A stretch of DNA of 22,735 nucleotides from JBBRMQ01 sp038230775. GTDB taxonomy: Bacteria > Acidobacteriota > Thermoanaerobaculia > Gp7-AA8. Below the pieces are notes generated by a model. It saw only the letters and a program-made list of their open reading frames with translations. It did no database searches and was not told where the DNA came from. The stretch spans positions 1 through 22,735 of the forward strand of contig JBBRMQ010000042.1 of the NCBI GenBank assembly GCA_038230775.1, given 5' to 3'. A program made the translations under genes and the position numbers. Shown here piece by piece: positions 8,778 to 16,334 of the stretch (position 1 is the first letter of the stretch; each line of letters opens with the position of its first letter).

Positions 8778-9106
8778 TCCTGCGTACGCAAGCGCTCGAT
8801 GACTGCCTGGACGCGATCGCGCTGCTCGCCGGAACCGAGCCGGTCGATCGTGGCCTGGAGACTCTTCAGGATCGCATCGCGATCGGACGGCGCGGCGTGA
8901 CGGAATTTTGTGGCGATGACATAGCCGACGATCTGCGCCTTCGACTTCGACGGTTGAACCAGATCGGCGACATCGCGAAGCAGGCGCTCGATCGGCCGGC
9001 TCTCGAGGTCTTTCACGAACAGCTGCATCTCGCTGAATGTGCTCGCGTCGATGGCGCGCGCCACGATCGATGACGGCGGCAGATTTTCCTTCTGGTCTTT
9101 GGCCAT
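8771..9106 (-). CDS. Small hypothetical cytoplasmic helical protein
   Basis: This 111-residue protein starts MAKDQKENLPPSS and ends VIERLRTQES. It has no signal peptide, membrane segment or recognised motif; heptad-like stretches (FVKDLESRPIERLLRDVADLV, in two overlapping helices) suggest an all-helical fold. The frame stays open upstream to 9244, but that extension crosses the divergent gene start and a run of nine C, so the ATG at 9106 is preferred. TACGAT on the minus strand 8 nt before it is a possible -10. Its stop overlaps the start region of the next ORF, so the two are co-transcribed and may be one interrupted gene. I do not recognise the family. Confidence 0.6.
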   Translation of the reverse strand: MAKDQKENLPPSSIVARAIDASTFSEMQLFVKDLESRPIERLLRDVADLVQPSKSKAQIVGYVIATKFRHAAPSDRDAILKSLQATIDRLGSGEQRDRVQAVIERLRTQES

Positions 9107-9160
9107 TCGCCGGCATCGTACGCTGGGGGGGGGCGAATCGAGAAAGAGGGCGTCCATCAT

Positions 9161-9166
9161 TAGAAT
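9161..9166 (+). promoter_or_regulatory. Putative -10 element for a leaderless M24 gene transcript
   Basis: TAGAAT lies exactly 6 nt before the ATG at 9173, the spacing that places transcription start on the start codon. No Shine-Dalgarno is seen and the -35 region shows no consensus. The intergenic region also contains a run of nine G (9125-9133). Confidence 0.45.
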
Positions 9167-9172
9167 GCCTTC

Positions 9173-10465
9173 ATGAATCGACGTGAGTTCATCGGTCATT
9201 CGGCGGCAGTCATCGCGGCGGGCACCGCGCCCGCATTCGCGCAACGGGAGCCGCCGGACACCTCACTGCTACCATCGATTGCCGCTCTCGCGCCGATGCG
9301 GGGTGCGGCCAGGCCGATCACGAACGACGAACGCCGCGCGCGCATCGAGAAGGCCAGGCGCCTGATGCGCGACGAGAAGGCCGGCGCGCTGGTGCTGACA
9401 CCCGGAACCTCACTCGTGTACTTCACGAACATCCGATGGTCCGGTGGTGAGCGACTCTTCGCGTGCGTCATTCCGGCGAAGGGAGAGCCGTTCTTCATCT
9501 GCCCGGCGTTCGAAGAGGATCGCGCGCGCGAGCAGATCGCAAACGGGCCGTTCGGCGGGGCGGCTGCGGACGTGCGCACGTGGCAGGAAGACGAGAGTCC
9601 ATACCAGCTTCTCGGCCGCGGGCTCAAAGATCGCGGCGTCGCGGGAGGAACAATCGCGCTGGAAGAGAATGCGAAGTACGTCTGGAGCATGGGAATCGCT
9701 GGGGCCGCTCCGCATGCGCGTGTGGTGAGCGGGATTCCGATCACCGCCGGCTGCCGCATGATCAAGGATGCCCACGAATTGGAACTGATGCAGCTCGCAT
9801 CGACCGCAACGCTGAAGGTCTACGAGGCGGTCTATCGCGCGCTGCAGCCGGGCATGACGCAGAATCAGGCGTCAGACCTCATCGACGCTGCGTATCGGCG
9901 CGTTGGTTTTCGCGGCGATGCCACCGTGCAGACCGGCGAGTACACGGCACTCCCGCACGGCTCGGCGGCGCCGCAGGTCATCCGCGAGGGAACGATCATC
10001 ATGGTCGACGACGGCTGCACCGTCGAAGGCTATCAATCCGATATCACCCGCACGTTCGTTCTCGGCAAGGCGACCGACAAGGCGAAGCGCGTGTTCGAGA
10101 TCGTGCGACGCGCGCAGTCGGCTGCGCTGCGCGCCGCGAAACCGGGTGTGCCGCTGGAGTCGATCGATGCCGCCGCACGAGACGTCATCACGGCAGCGGG
10201 GTTTGGTCCGGGATTCAAGTACTTCACGCATCGACTGGGCCACGGAATCGGAATGGATGGCCACGAATGGCCATATCTCGTGAAGAACGACATGTTCGGC
10301 TGGACGAAACACCTCACCGCGCAGGCGGGCATGACGTTCAGCGATGAACCGGGCATCTACATCCGCGGTGAGTTCGGCGTGCGCCTGGAAGACGACATGG
10401 TGATCACGCCGGATGGTGCGCGGCTCCTCACCCCGCAATCGGAGTCGCTCGAAACGCCGTTCTGA
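9173..10465 (+). CDS. Tat-exported M24-family metallopeptidase (Xaa-Pro aminopeptidase-like)
   Basis: This 430-residue protein opens with a twin-arginine signal (NRREFIGHSAAVIAAG, cleavage near AFA-Q, residue 23). A creatinase-like N-domain (about 50-190) precedes a pita-bread catalytic domain (about 200-425). All five expected metal ligands are present: Asp279 and Asp290 in VDDGCTVEGYQSD, His357 in GHGIG, Glu392 in SDEPGIYI and Glu406 in RLEDD. M24 enzymes of this form are dinuclear-metal peptidases that remove an N-terminal residue before proline; proline specificity here is inferred. Tat export suggests the protein folds and binds metal in the cytoplasm, then acts in the periplasm. The start is fixed by the RR motif at residues 3-4. 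It is divergent from the small minus-strand pair and is followed after 51 nt by the LamG-like gene on the same strand. Confidence 0.92.
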   Translation: MNRREFIGHSAAVIAAGTAPAFAQREPPDTSLLPSIAALAPMRGAARPITNDERRARIEKARRLMRDEKAGALVLTPGTSLVYFTNIRWSGGERLFACVIPAKGEPFFICPAFEEDRAREQIANGPFGGAAADVRTWQEDESPYQLLGRGLKDRGVAGGTIALEENAKYVWSMGIAGAAPHARVVSGIPITAGCRMIKDAHELELMQLASTATLKVYEAVYRALQPGMTQNQASDLIDAAYRRVGFRGDATVQTGEYTALPHGSAAPQVIREGTIIMVDDGCTVEGYQSDITRTFVLGKATDKAKRVFEIVRRAQSAALRAAKPGVPLESIDAAARDVITAAGFGPGFKYFTHRLGHGIGMDGHEWPYLVKNDMFGWTKHLTAQAGMTFSDEPGIYIRGEFGVRLEDDMVITPDGARLLTPQSESLETPF

Positions 10466-10501
10466 GAGTCATCCCCAATCTGGCCTTGCTGTTGCGATTC
10501 G

Positions 10502-10507
10502 TAATAT
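10502..10507 (+). promoter_or_regulatory. Putative -10 element upstream of the LamG-like gene
   Basis: TAATAT lies 9 nt before the ATG at 10517, in the short gap after the M24 gene. It would give a leader of only a few nucleotides. No Shine-Dalgarno is seen. The gene could also be read through from the M24 gene. Confidence 0.3.
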
Positions 10508-10516
10508 CTTGCGCAG

Positions 10517-11665
10517 ATGACGCGTTCGATCCTCCTCCCTCTTGTCGCTTCCGCCACCCTTCTCGTTGCTGCCAGCTCCTCGGGCCAGCCGCTGACGCTC
10601 TCACTCCCACCGGATTCCCCGAGATGGGAATTGGAGGGGGAGGCAAAGCCCGCCGAATATCAGGGACGCAAGTGCCTCTTCGTCACTGGGGGTGGCGCGA
10701 GTGTGAAGGATTTCGAAGTGCGGGACGCAATCATCGATGTCGACGTCGCCACTCCGGCGACGCGCGGATTCTTCGGGATTCAATTCCGCATCGTCGGCAA
10801 TAACGGCGAATGGGTCTATCTACGCCAGCACAAGTCCGGCCTTCCGGACGCCATGCAGTACACGCCCGTTCTCAAGACGGGGCTCAACTGGCAGCTCTAC
10901 AACGGGCCGGGGTTCACGGGCGCAGTCGATGTTCCGCGCGACGTCTGGTTTCACCTGCGGCTGGAGCTCGCCGGCGCCCAGGCGAAGCTGTTCGTCAAGG
11001 ACATGGATAAGCCGGCCCTCGTCATGAACGACTTGAAGAGCGGCAATCAGAAAGGACAACTCGCACTCGCTGCTCTGACCGGTGCGACGTACTTCTCCAA
11101 TTTCGAAGTCCGCGCTACTCCCGACGTGGCCTGGGAACGCCACCTGCCGCCGACGCCACCGGGCACGTTGACGCGATGGGGTCTGTCGCCTTCCTACGAT
11201 GCACTGCAACGCAATCTGGAGCAGCCACTCGCGCGCTCCGAGATCGACGGCATCCAATGGCAGCAGGTGGACGCGGAGCCGCCGGGCATCGTGCCCATCA
11301 ATCGCTATCGCGACAGCCCGCATCCGCGGGTTTCGTTTGCCACGGACTTCTCGAAGCGTTTGGATCCGCAGCCGGGGATGAAGGTGGTCTATGCGCGCAC
11401 GACGATCGACAGCGACGCCGACAAAGTGAGAAAACTCTTCATCGGCTACAGCGACGACGTCAGCGTGTTCCTGAACGGAAAGATTCTCTTCCGCGGCCGC
11501 AGCGCCCAGAACTTCCGCGACCCCGCCTTCCTCGGCATCGTCAACGTGGAGAACGACGCGGTCTACTTGCCGCTGAAGAAGGGAAGCAACGAGTTGATGC
11601 TTGCGGTGAGCGAGCTGGGCGGCGGATGGGGATTCATCGGCCGGCTGGTGGAACCGGAAAACTGA
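10517..11665 (+). CDS. Secreted two-domain beta-sandwich protein (LamG/DUF1080-like plus jelly-roll)
   Basis: This 382-residue protein has a signal peptide (about 1-24). The N-terminal half (about 25-205) has the texture of concanavalin-like LamG/DUF1080 domains: TRGFFGIQFRI, GEWVYLRQH, NWQLYNGPGF, a WFHLRLELAGAQAKLFV strand pair and TYFSNFEVRA. The C-terminal half (about 270-380) resembles galactose-binding jelly rolls found in glycosidases (YARTTIDSDADKVRKLFIGY, DDVSVFLNGKILFRG, GSNELMLAVSE). No catalytic residues can be assigned. A role in binding or processing polysaccharide outside the inner membrane is inferred from fold style only. Its 3' end overlaps the convergent DUF4386-like gene by 32 bp. 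Confidence 0.8.
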   Translation: MTRSILLPLVASATLLVAASSSGQPLTLSLPPDSPRWELEGEAKPAEYQGRKCLFVTGGGASVKDFEVRDAIIDVDVATPATRGFFGIQFRIVGNNGEWVYLRQHKSGLPDAMQYTPVLKTGLNWQLYNGPGFTGAVDVPRDVWFHLRLELAGAQAKLFVKDMDKPALVMNDLKSGNQKGQLALAALTGATYFSNFEVRATPDVAWERHLPPTPPGTLTRWGLSPSYDALQRNLEQPLARSEIDGIQWQQVDAEPPGIVPINRYRDSPHPRVSFATDFSKRLDPQPGMKVVYARTTIDSDADKVRKLFIGYSDDVSVFLNGKILFRGRSAQNFRDPAFLGIVNVENDAVYLPLKKGSNELMLAVSELGGGWGFIGRLVEPEN

Positions 11666-12365
11666 TTCCCTTCACGAGCAGCCAGACTCCAAGGCCGACT
11701 TCGTAAAAGCCCATCGGCGCCATGTACGTCAGGCCGACAATGCCCGCGAGTCCGGGGAAGACCATGACGGCCAGACTGAACACTGCCAGCAGGAGTGACG
11801 AAAAGATTCCGAACGCAGCCAGCGAACGTGGGATGTAACGCGATTTCAGCCACAGATAGCTGAACACGGTCGACCCAAGGCCGAGGAATAGGAATCCGAT
11901 GTTGAACCCGGCACCCCATACGCGATAGATGGCGTAGGCCAGTGACGGCAACTGTTTCGTGTCGAACGCTCGCAGATAATCGGCGCCGCTCAGAAGCACC
12001 GCGACGGCAAAACCGTTCAGCGTGATGAGCGCGAGGATGATGTTCTCCGCCAGCCTCCAGAAGGCCGCGAGCAGCGCGATGTGTCGGTTGATGGGCTCGA
12101 GGACGACGTAAAGCGCCAGCACCAGGATGATGACGCCGGCGACCGTGAGCAGATCGCCAACGATGCTCATACGAAAGAGTCGGTCCGACGCCGCGATGTT
12201 GCGCGCGGTCTGCATGACATCGGCGCCAGTGACCATTGGACCTCGCGCGTAGTAGCCGAACATCGACGTCAGCATGGTGAATACGTAGAGAAATCCGACG
12301 ACCCTTGCCGCCGTCCGTTGTGCCGGCTCGATCGTGGCCGGGTCGTTGAGCGCGATGGTGCTCAT
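11634..12365 (-). CDS. DUF4386-like integral membrane protein
   Basis: This 243-residue protein (MSTIALNDPATIEP...) begins with a short soluble segment and then has about six hydrophobic helices: RVVGFLYVFTMLTSMFGYY, a long DLLTVAGVIILVLALYVVL helix, and C-terminal segments ending GFYEVGLGVWLLVKG. The pattern fits DUF4386, a family of unknown function. The start is supported by GAGGTG 5 nt upstream and by a 4-nt ATGA overlap with the stop of the preceding gene, the mark of translational coupling. The open frame continues upstream to 13163 but only as a shadow of the preceding gene. Its last 32 bases overlap the convergent LamG-like gene. It probably works with its operon partner in the inner membrane. 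Confidence 0.8.
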   Translation of the reverse strand: MSTIALNDPATIEPAQRTAARVVGFLYVFTMLTSMFGYYARGPMVTGADVMQTARNIAASDRLFRMSIVGDLLTVAGVIILVLALYVVLEPINRHIALLAAFWRLAENIILALITLNGFAVAVLLSGADYLRAFDTKQLPSLAYAIYRVWGAGFNIGFLFLGLGSTVFSYLWLKSRYIPRSLAAFGIFSSLLLAVFSLAVMVFPGLAGIVGLTYMAPMGFYEVGLGVWLLVKGISFPVPPAGR

Positions 12366-13078
12366 GCCGCCACCTCGTTGTCGAACGGCCGCGCCGGTTG
12401 TCTCGTGGCCGCGTTTCGCTGCCCGCCTCGGCGCGCCGAAATCCGCACCAGCCAGAAGATCATTGAGCCGATCAACAGGACGTGCGGCACGAAAAGGAGA
12501 TTCGTCGCCCGAAGACTCTTTGACATCAGCTTGGCCTGTCCGGGATAGAACGAGAAGGTGGTGATCAGCATGGCGAGGCTCATGCGCCATACGTGACGCG
12601 CGATGCGTCGCAGTCCCGACAATTCGCCTCGAGCGAGCATCCGGATGTCGGTGACGGCGCAAAGGAGCGCCACGAAGGCAAAGATGAAGAACATGGCCGT
12701 GGGCACGCCGCTCGTTGGGCGGCCAAAGCCGTTCGCGTTCAGAACGCCAGCGATCACAGCGCCCGTGGCAACCGCAAGAATGAACAGGAGCGCACCGGTG
12801 TCGAAGATTCCAGTCTTCCCGTCGCGACGCCGGCCCGCCTGCCTTCCGGTCGAAACGAGATAGAGCGTCAGAGAGGCGGCGACGACATTGATCATTTCCG
12901 GCCGGAGGAACGTGGCGATGAACGCTGCGCTGGTGGTCATCCCCACCATGGACACAAAGAAAATCGTTCCCGCCGCGCGATGCAGACCGGAGCCTTTTCG
13001 GAACGCCAAGGAAAGAAAACCGGACAGCAATCCCAATGTGGCGCAGACGACATGGAAAAGAATGAATGCGTGTGTCAT
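12362..13078 (-). CDS. DUF2306-like integral membrane protein
   Basis: This 238-residue protein (MTHAFILFHVVCATLGLLSG...) has about seven hydrophobic helices and the KGSGLHRAAGTIFF segment typical of DUF2306-like proteins, whose function is unknown. The ATG at 13078 is preferred over an in-frame TTG two codons earlier because GGGAG lies 8 nt before the ATG and only 2 nt before the TTG. It is the first gene of a two-gene operon with the DUF4386-like gene (ATGA overlap). The divergent TonB receptor starts 210 bp away and a perfect 28-bp palindrome lies in the shared region, so both units may answer to one repressor. No regulator gene is nearby in the window. Confidence 0.8.
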   Translation of the reverse strand: MTHAFILFHVVCATLGLLSGFLSLAFRKGSGLHRAAGTIFFVSMVGMTTSAAFIATFLRPEMINVVAASLTLYLVSTGRQAGRRRDGKTGIFDTGALLFILAVATGAVIAGVLNANGFGRPTSGVPTAMFFIFAFVALLCAVTDIRMLARGELSGLRRIARHVWRMSLAMLITTFSFYPGQAKLMSKSLRATNLLFVPHVLLIGSMIFWLVRISARRGGQRNAATRQPARPFDNEVAA

Positions 13079-13176
13079 GTTCAAGACTCCCTGTTCGAAT
13101 CAGATCGTTTGGCGGTAACGGCGCAGCCGTACTGCTGTGCGAGAAGTGCCGCGGCGAATCCAAACCCGGCCACGCT

Positions 13177-13204
13177 GTGGTGATGTAGTTAACTACATCA
13201 CCAC
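13177..13204. promoter_or_regulatory. Perfect 28-bp palindromic operator candidate
   Basis: The half-site GTGGTGATGTAGTT is followed directly by its exact reverse complement. The core ATGT-N8-ACAT matches the spacing described for PadR-type sites; TGTAG-N4-CTACA could also suit TetR or MarR proteins. With no loop it is better read as a dimer-binding DNA site than as an RNA hairpin. It lies 98 bp from the DUF2306-like start and 84 bp from the TonB receptor start, where a shared regulator would act on both. Confidence 0.75.
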
Positions 13205-13224
13205 GTCTGGAGGCAAGTCTTTTT

Positions 13225-13243
13225 TGTAGAAAAAAGCTCTACA
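13225..13243. promoter_or_regulatory. Secondary inverted repeat sharing TGTAG/CTACA half-sites
   Basis: TGTAGA and TCTACA flank a 7-nt spacer (AAAAAGC), 20 bp downstream of the 28-bp palindrome and repeating its TGTAG/CTACA arms at wider spacing. It overlaps a second possible stem, C-T6 with A6-G around GTAG (13219-13236). It could be a weaker site for the same regulator on the TonB receptor side. Confidence 0.35.
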
Positions 13244-13288
13244 CTGCGGGAACACCACAAACGGCGCATCGAACGATCGGAGATTGAT

Positions 13289-15559
13289 ATGCATCGGCCT
13301 GCGTTCCGCACCCGCTTGGCTCTCTCTTTCTGTTTAATCCTCTCCTCATTGACATTGCTCGGGCAGGCTGAGCCTCCGAAGCCGAAGACTGCCGACGAGC
13401 AGCCGCAGGTCCTCGAGCAGATCGTGGTGACGGCGGAGAAGCGCGCGGAGAACGTGCAGAGCGTTCCCGCTGCTGTGACCGCGGTGAGCGACACGGCGAT
13501 GGACGTCGTCACCGCCGGCGGAGCGGACGTCAAGGCGCTCTCGGGACGCGTCCCGAGCCTCCTCATCGAGTCGTCGTTCGGCCGCGCGTTTCCCCGCTTT
13601 TACATCCGCGGATTGGGCAATACCGACTTCGATCTCAACGCATCGCAGCCGGTCTCGATGATCTATGACGAAGAGGTGCTCGAGAACCCGGTGCTGAAGG
13701 GCATGCCGGTCTGGGACATCGACCGCGTCGAAGTTCTGCGCGGTCCGCAGGGAACGCTGTTCGGGCGCAACACCCCGGCCGGGATCGTAAAGTTCGAATC
13801 GAAGAAGCCGAGCCAGACTCACGACGCGTATCTGCAGGGCTCGTACGGCACGTTCGGAACCGCGGACCTGCGCGGCGCGATCGGCGGCGGTCTGACGTCC
13901 ACCCTCAGCGCGCGGCTCTCGTTTCTTTTCCAGCGGCAGAACGACTGGGTCACGAATCGCCACAACAACACGAAGCTGGGCGGATATCGCAATTGGGCCG
14001 GACGCCTTCAGGCTCTGTGGGAGCCGAACGCGCATCTCCATGCCCTCGCGAACGTGCACGCCTGGAATGACGACGGCACCGCGCGCATCTTCCGCGCGAA
14101 CATGCTGCAGAAGGGGAGTAACTCGCCGGTTCCGGGCTTCGATCAACGTGTCGTGCAGCAGGACGGTCTCAATCAACAGACGATTTCTTCGCAGGGCGGA
14201 AACGTGAAGGTTGACTACGACGTCTCGGGCGGCACCGTCACCTCCGTCACCGCGTACGAGAAACTCGACATGTTCAGCCGCGGCGACATCGACGGCGGAT
14301 TCGGAGCCTCGTTCGCGCCTCCGTTCGGCCCGGGCTTCATTCCGTTCAATTCCGAATCGTCGGACGGCATCCCGAAGCTCACGCAATTCACGGAAGAGAT
14401 CCGCTACGCGACGAATACCCAGCGGCCGGTCCAATGGCTGGCCGGCGTATTTCTGTTCAATGAAGTTCTCAATGCCGAGACGCGAAGCTTCACATCGATC
14501 GCACCGGGAAATCCTCAGGAAGGTCTCGCGACGCAGAAGCAGAACGCGGATTCCTGGGCCGTCTTCGGATCCATGGACTACAAGCCGAATGAACGCTGGA
14601 AGCTCAAGGGCGGACTGCGCTTGACGCATGACCAGAAGAAACTCTCCGCCGAGCGCCCGCAACCGCTCTTCTTCAATACAAAGACGATCGCTCCGGTCCG
14701 CGCGCACACCGACGACAACTTCATGAACTGGGACGCCAGCGCGATGTACGCCGTGAGCTCCGCAGTCAACGTCTACGGGCGTCTGGCGACGGGATCGCGC
14801 GCGCCGAGTATTCAGGGTCGCATCCTCTTCGCGCCCGATTTGTCGGGTGGCACGAACCCCGCCTTCAACGGACTCTCGGTCGCGGACACCGAGAAACTGT
14901 TCTCAGGCGAGGTCGGCGTGAAGAGCGAGCTGCGCGATCGGACGCTGCGGTTGAACGGCGCGCTGTACCGCTACACGGTCGACGGCCAGCAGATCACGGC
15001 GGTCGGCGGCCAGTACAACGTGGCGACGCTGCTCAATGCAAAGAAGACCGAGGGCTACGGCTTCGAAGCCGACGTCAACTGGCTCCCACTTCCGGAGTGG
15101 CTCGCGACCCTCGGCCTCAGCTACAACCACACGCGAATCAAGGATCCGCTGCTGACGGTCGCGCCGTGCGGCGGAGGATGCACGGTGCTGGACCCCGTAG
15201 CCAAAGGCGTCGCGTTCGTCAACGGCAACAGCCTTCCGCATGCGCCGGAGTGGATCGTCAACGGGATTCTCGATTACCGCCGGGCGGTGGGGCAGGGGCA
15301 GGTCACCAGCTCGCTCGATTGGAGCTACCACAGCGACAAGCAGTTCTTTCTGTATCAGTCGAGGGAGTTCCACGCCGACGCGTTCGAGCTCGGCCTGCGC
15401 GTCGGCTATCTGTGGGGGAACGGCAAGTACGGCTTGTCGCTGTTCGGACGCAACATCACCGACGCGGTCATCGTGCAGAACGGCATCGACTTCAACAATC
15501 TCACCGGCATGACGAACGATCCGCGCATGATCGGAGCGGAGATGACGTTCAGATTCTGA
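13289..15559 (+). CDS. TonB-dependent outer-membrane receptor
   Basis: This 756-residue protein has a signal peptide (about 1-26), a TonB-box-like QIVVTAEKR (44-52) and a plug domain (about 55-175). The plug contains FYIRGLGN, DRVEVLRGPQGTLFGRNT (RGPQ at 151-154) and PAGIVKFESKKP. The 22-strand-type barrel fills the rest, with alternating aromatic strands, and the protein ends in EMTFRF with the terminal Phe needed for barrel insertion. CGGAG 7 nt before the ATG supports the start. Receptors of this type import siderophores, cobalamin, glycans or other scarce substrates using TonB energy. The substrate cannot be told: no transporter or enzyme partner is adjacent. The divergent DUF2306/DUF4386 operon and shared palindrome are the only contextual clue. 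The convergent neighbour ends 5 bp past its stop. Confidence 0.94.
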   Translation: MHRPAFRTRLALSFCLILSSLTLLGQAEPPKPKTADEQPQVLEQIVVTAEKRAENVQSVPAAVTAVSDTAMDVVTAGGADVKALSGRVPSLLIESSFGRAFPRFYIRGLGNTDFDLNASQPVSMIYDEEVLENPVLKGMPVWDIDRVEVLRGPQGTLFGRNTPAGIVKFESKKPSQTHDAYLQGSYGTFGTADLRGAIGGGLTSTLSARLSFLFQRQNDWVTNRHNNTKLGGYRNWAGRLQALWEPNAHLHALANVHAWNDDGTARIFRANMLQKGSNSPVPGFDQRVVQQDGLNQQTISSQGGNVKVDYDVSGGTVTSVTAYEKLDMFSRGDIDGGFGASFAPPFGPGFIPFNSESSDGIPKLTQFTEEIRYATNTQRPVQWLAGVFLFNEVLNAETRSFTSIAPGNPQEGLATQKQNADSWAVFGSMDYKPNERWKLKGGLRLTHDQKKLSAERPQPLFFNTKTIAPVRAHTDDNFMNWDASAMYAVSSAVNVYGRLATGSRAPSIQGRILFAPDLSGGTNPAFNGLSVADTEKLFSGEVGVKSELRDRTLRLNGALYRYTVDGQQITAVGGQYNVATLLNAKKTEGYGFEADVNWLPLPEWLATLGLSYNHTRIKDPLLTVAPCGGGCTVLDPVAKGVAFVNGNSLPHAPEWIVNGILDYRRAVGQGQVTSSLDWSYHSDKQFFLYQSREFHADAFELGLRVGYLWGNGKYGLSLFGRNITDAVIVQNGIDFNNLTGMTNDPRMIGAEMTFRF

Positions 15560-15564
15560 AGCGA

Positions 15565-15990
15565 CTACTTTTTCCTGAAGAGCTCCATCGGCAGATCGGG
15601 TTCGCGGCGCTTGAGGATTTTCAGGCAGTCGTCGCCCGGACTGCCGAAGGTCGCGTTCATCGCATCGCACGCTTCATCTTTCGGGGTGGGCAGCAGCTTC
15701 CATGCGCCTTTCTTCTGGCGCAATAGACTCCAGCCACCCTCGGCGCACTCGGTTGCGCCTTTGCCGTAGCAAGGACTCGCGTCGACGTAAGCCCAGCCGT
15801 CGCACACCCGGATCGCGTTCACCTTGTACACGGGGACGCCCATCGGATTGTGATCGTCGGCGCGGAGAGTATCGAGGATCGCCTTACGAACTGCCGTTCG
15901 GGCGGCGGGCGTCAAGCATGCGGGCTGCGCGGCGCCAACGACCGAATTCGACACAGCCATCAGAAGGATCAACGGCAGGATGATTCGCAC
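15565..15990 (-). CDS. Small exported six-cysteine protein of unknown function
   Basis: From GTG 15990 the protein is 141 residues: a signal peptide (MRIILPLILLMAVSNSVVGA, cleavage near AAQ), then PACLTPAARTAVRKAILDTLR, AIRVCDGWAYVDASPC and a GGWSLLRQKKGAWKL segment. Six cysteines after the signal suggest three periplasmic disulfides. The shape (helix, then antiparallel strands with W-x-Y) recalls small NTF2/cystatin-like secreted domains, but I recognise no family. The GTG is chosen because TATGCT lies exactly 6 nt before it and the leader then starts with a proper n-region; an in-frame TTG at 16005 is the alternative. It is downstream of the YtxH gene on the same strand, 87 nt away. Confidence 0.75.
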   Translation of the reverse strand: MRIILPLILLMAVSNSVVGAAQPACLTPAARTAVRKAILDTLRADDHNPMGVPVYKVNAIRVCDGWAYVDASPCYGKGATECAEGGWSLLRQKKGAWKLLPTPKDEACDAMNATFGSPGDDCLKILKRREPDLPMELFRKK

Positions 15991-16077
15991 TCGCGGAGCA
16001 TACAACCGAGGCTGCCTGTCGCTGAATCAAGTCGAATGGCGGCGGATCGCGGGGACCCGCCGCATCGAAATCAACTG

Positions 16078-16287
16078 CTACGCGTTTGCGACTTTGCGAA
16101 GAACGCTTTGAACGTTCTCGACGGAGTCTTCGACTGCGGTGACCACGCGATCTTTCGCGTTGACGACCTTCTTCTGCATCTTCTGCCCGGTCATCGGCGC
16201 GAAAAGCAGCCCGAGGATGGCACCGGTGAGGACGCCGAGGACGAAGGTGAGACCATAACTTATGAAACCATTCTGTTTGTTGGACAT
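16078..16287 (-). CDS. YtxH-family small membrane protein
   Basis: From ATG 16287 the protein is 69 residues. A single N-terminal hydrophobic segment (YGLTFVLGVLTGAILGLLFAP) is followed by MTGQKMQKKVV and an amphipathic helix with AKDRVVTAVEDSVENVQSVL, the arrangement of YtxH proteins, which are general-stress-associated and otherwise uncharacterised. GGGG 7 nt before this ATG decides against the in-frame upstream start at 16317. It is divergent from the GDSL hydrolase, with 47 bp between the starts. Confidence 0.82.
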   Translation of the reverse strand: MSNKQNGFISYGLTFVLGVLTGAILGLLFAPMTGQKMQKKVVNAKDRVVTAVEDSVENVQSVLRKVANA

Positions 16288-16334
16288 ACTCAATCCCCTG
16301 CAAGATGAGGCCCGCATCTCGCTTAGGGTGGCTC

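Noticed and set aside
12366..13163. Upstream extension of the DUF4386-like frame to give 509 codons
   Set aside because: This part overlaps the DUF2306-like gene in another frame and lacks protein-like character; the Shine-Dalgarno and ATGA overlap fix the start at 12365.
13346..14707. 453-codon minus-strand open frame opposite the TonB receptor
   Set aside because: It is Arg/Leu/Val-rich with no domain; the plus strand has convincing receptor motifs throughout.
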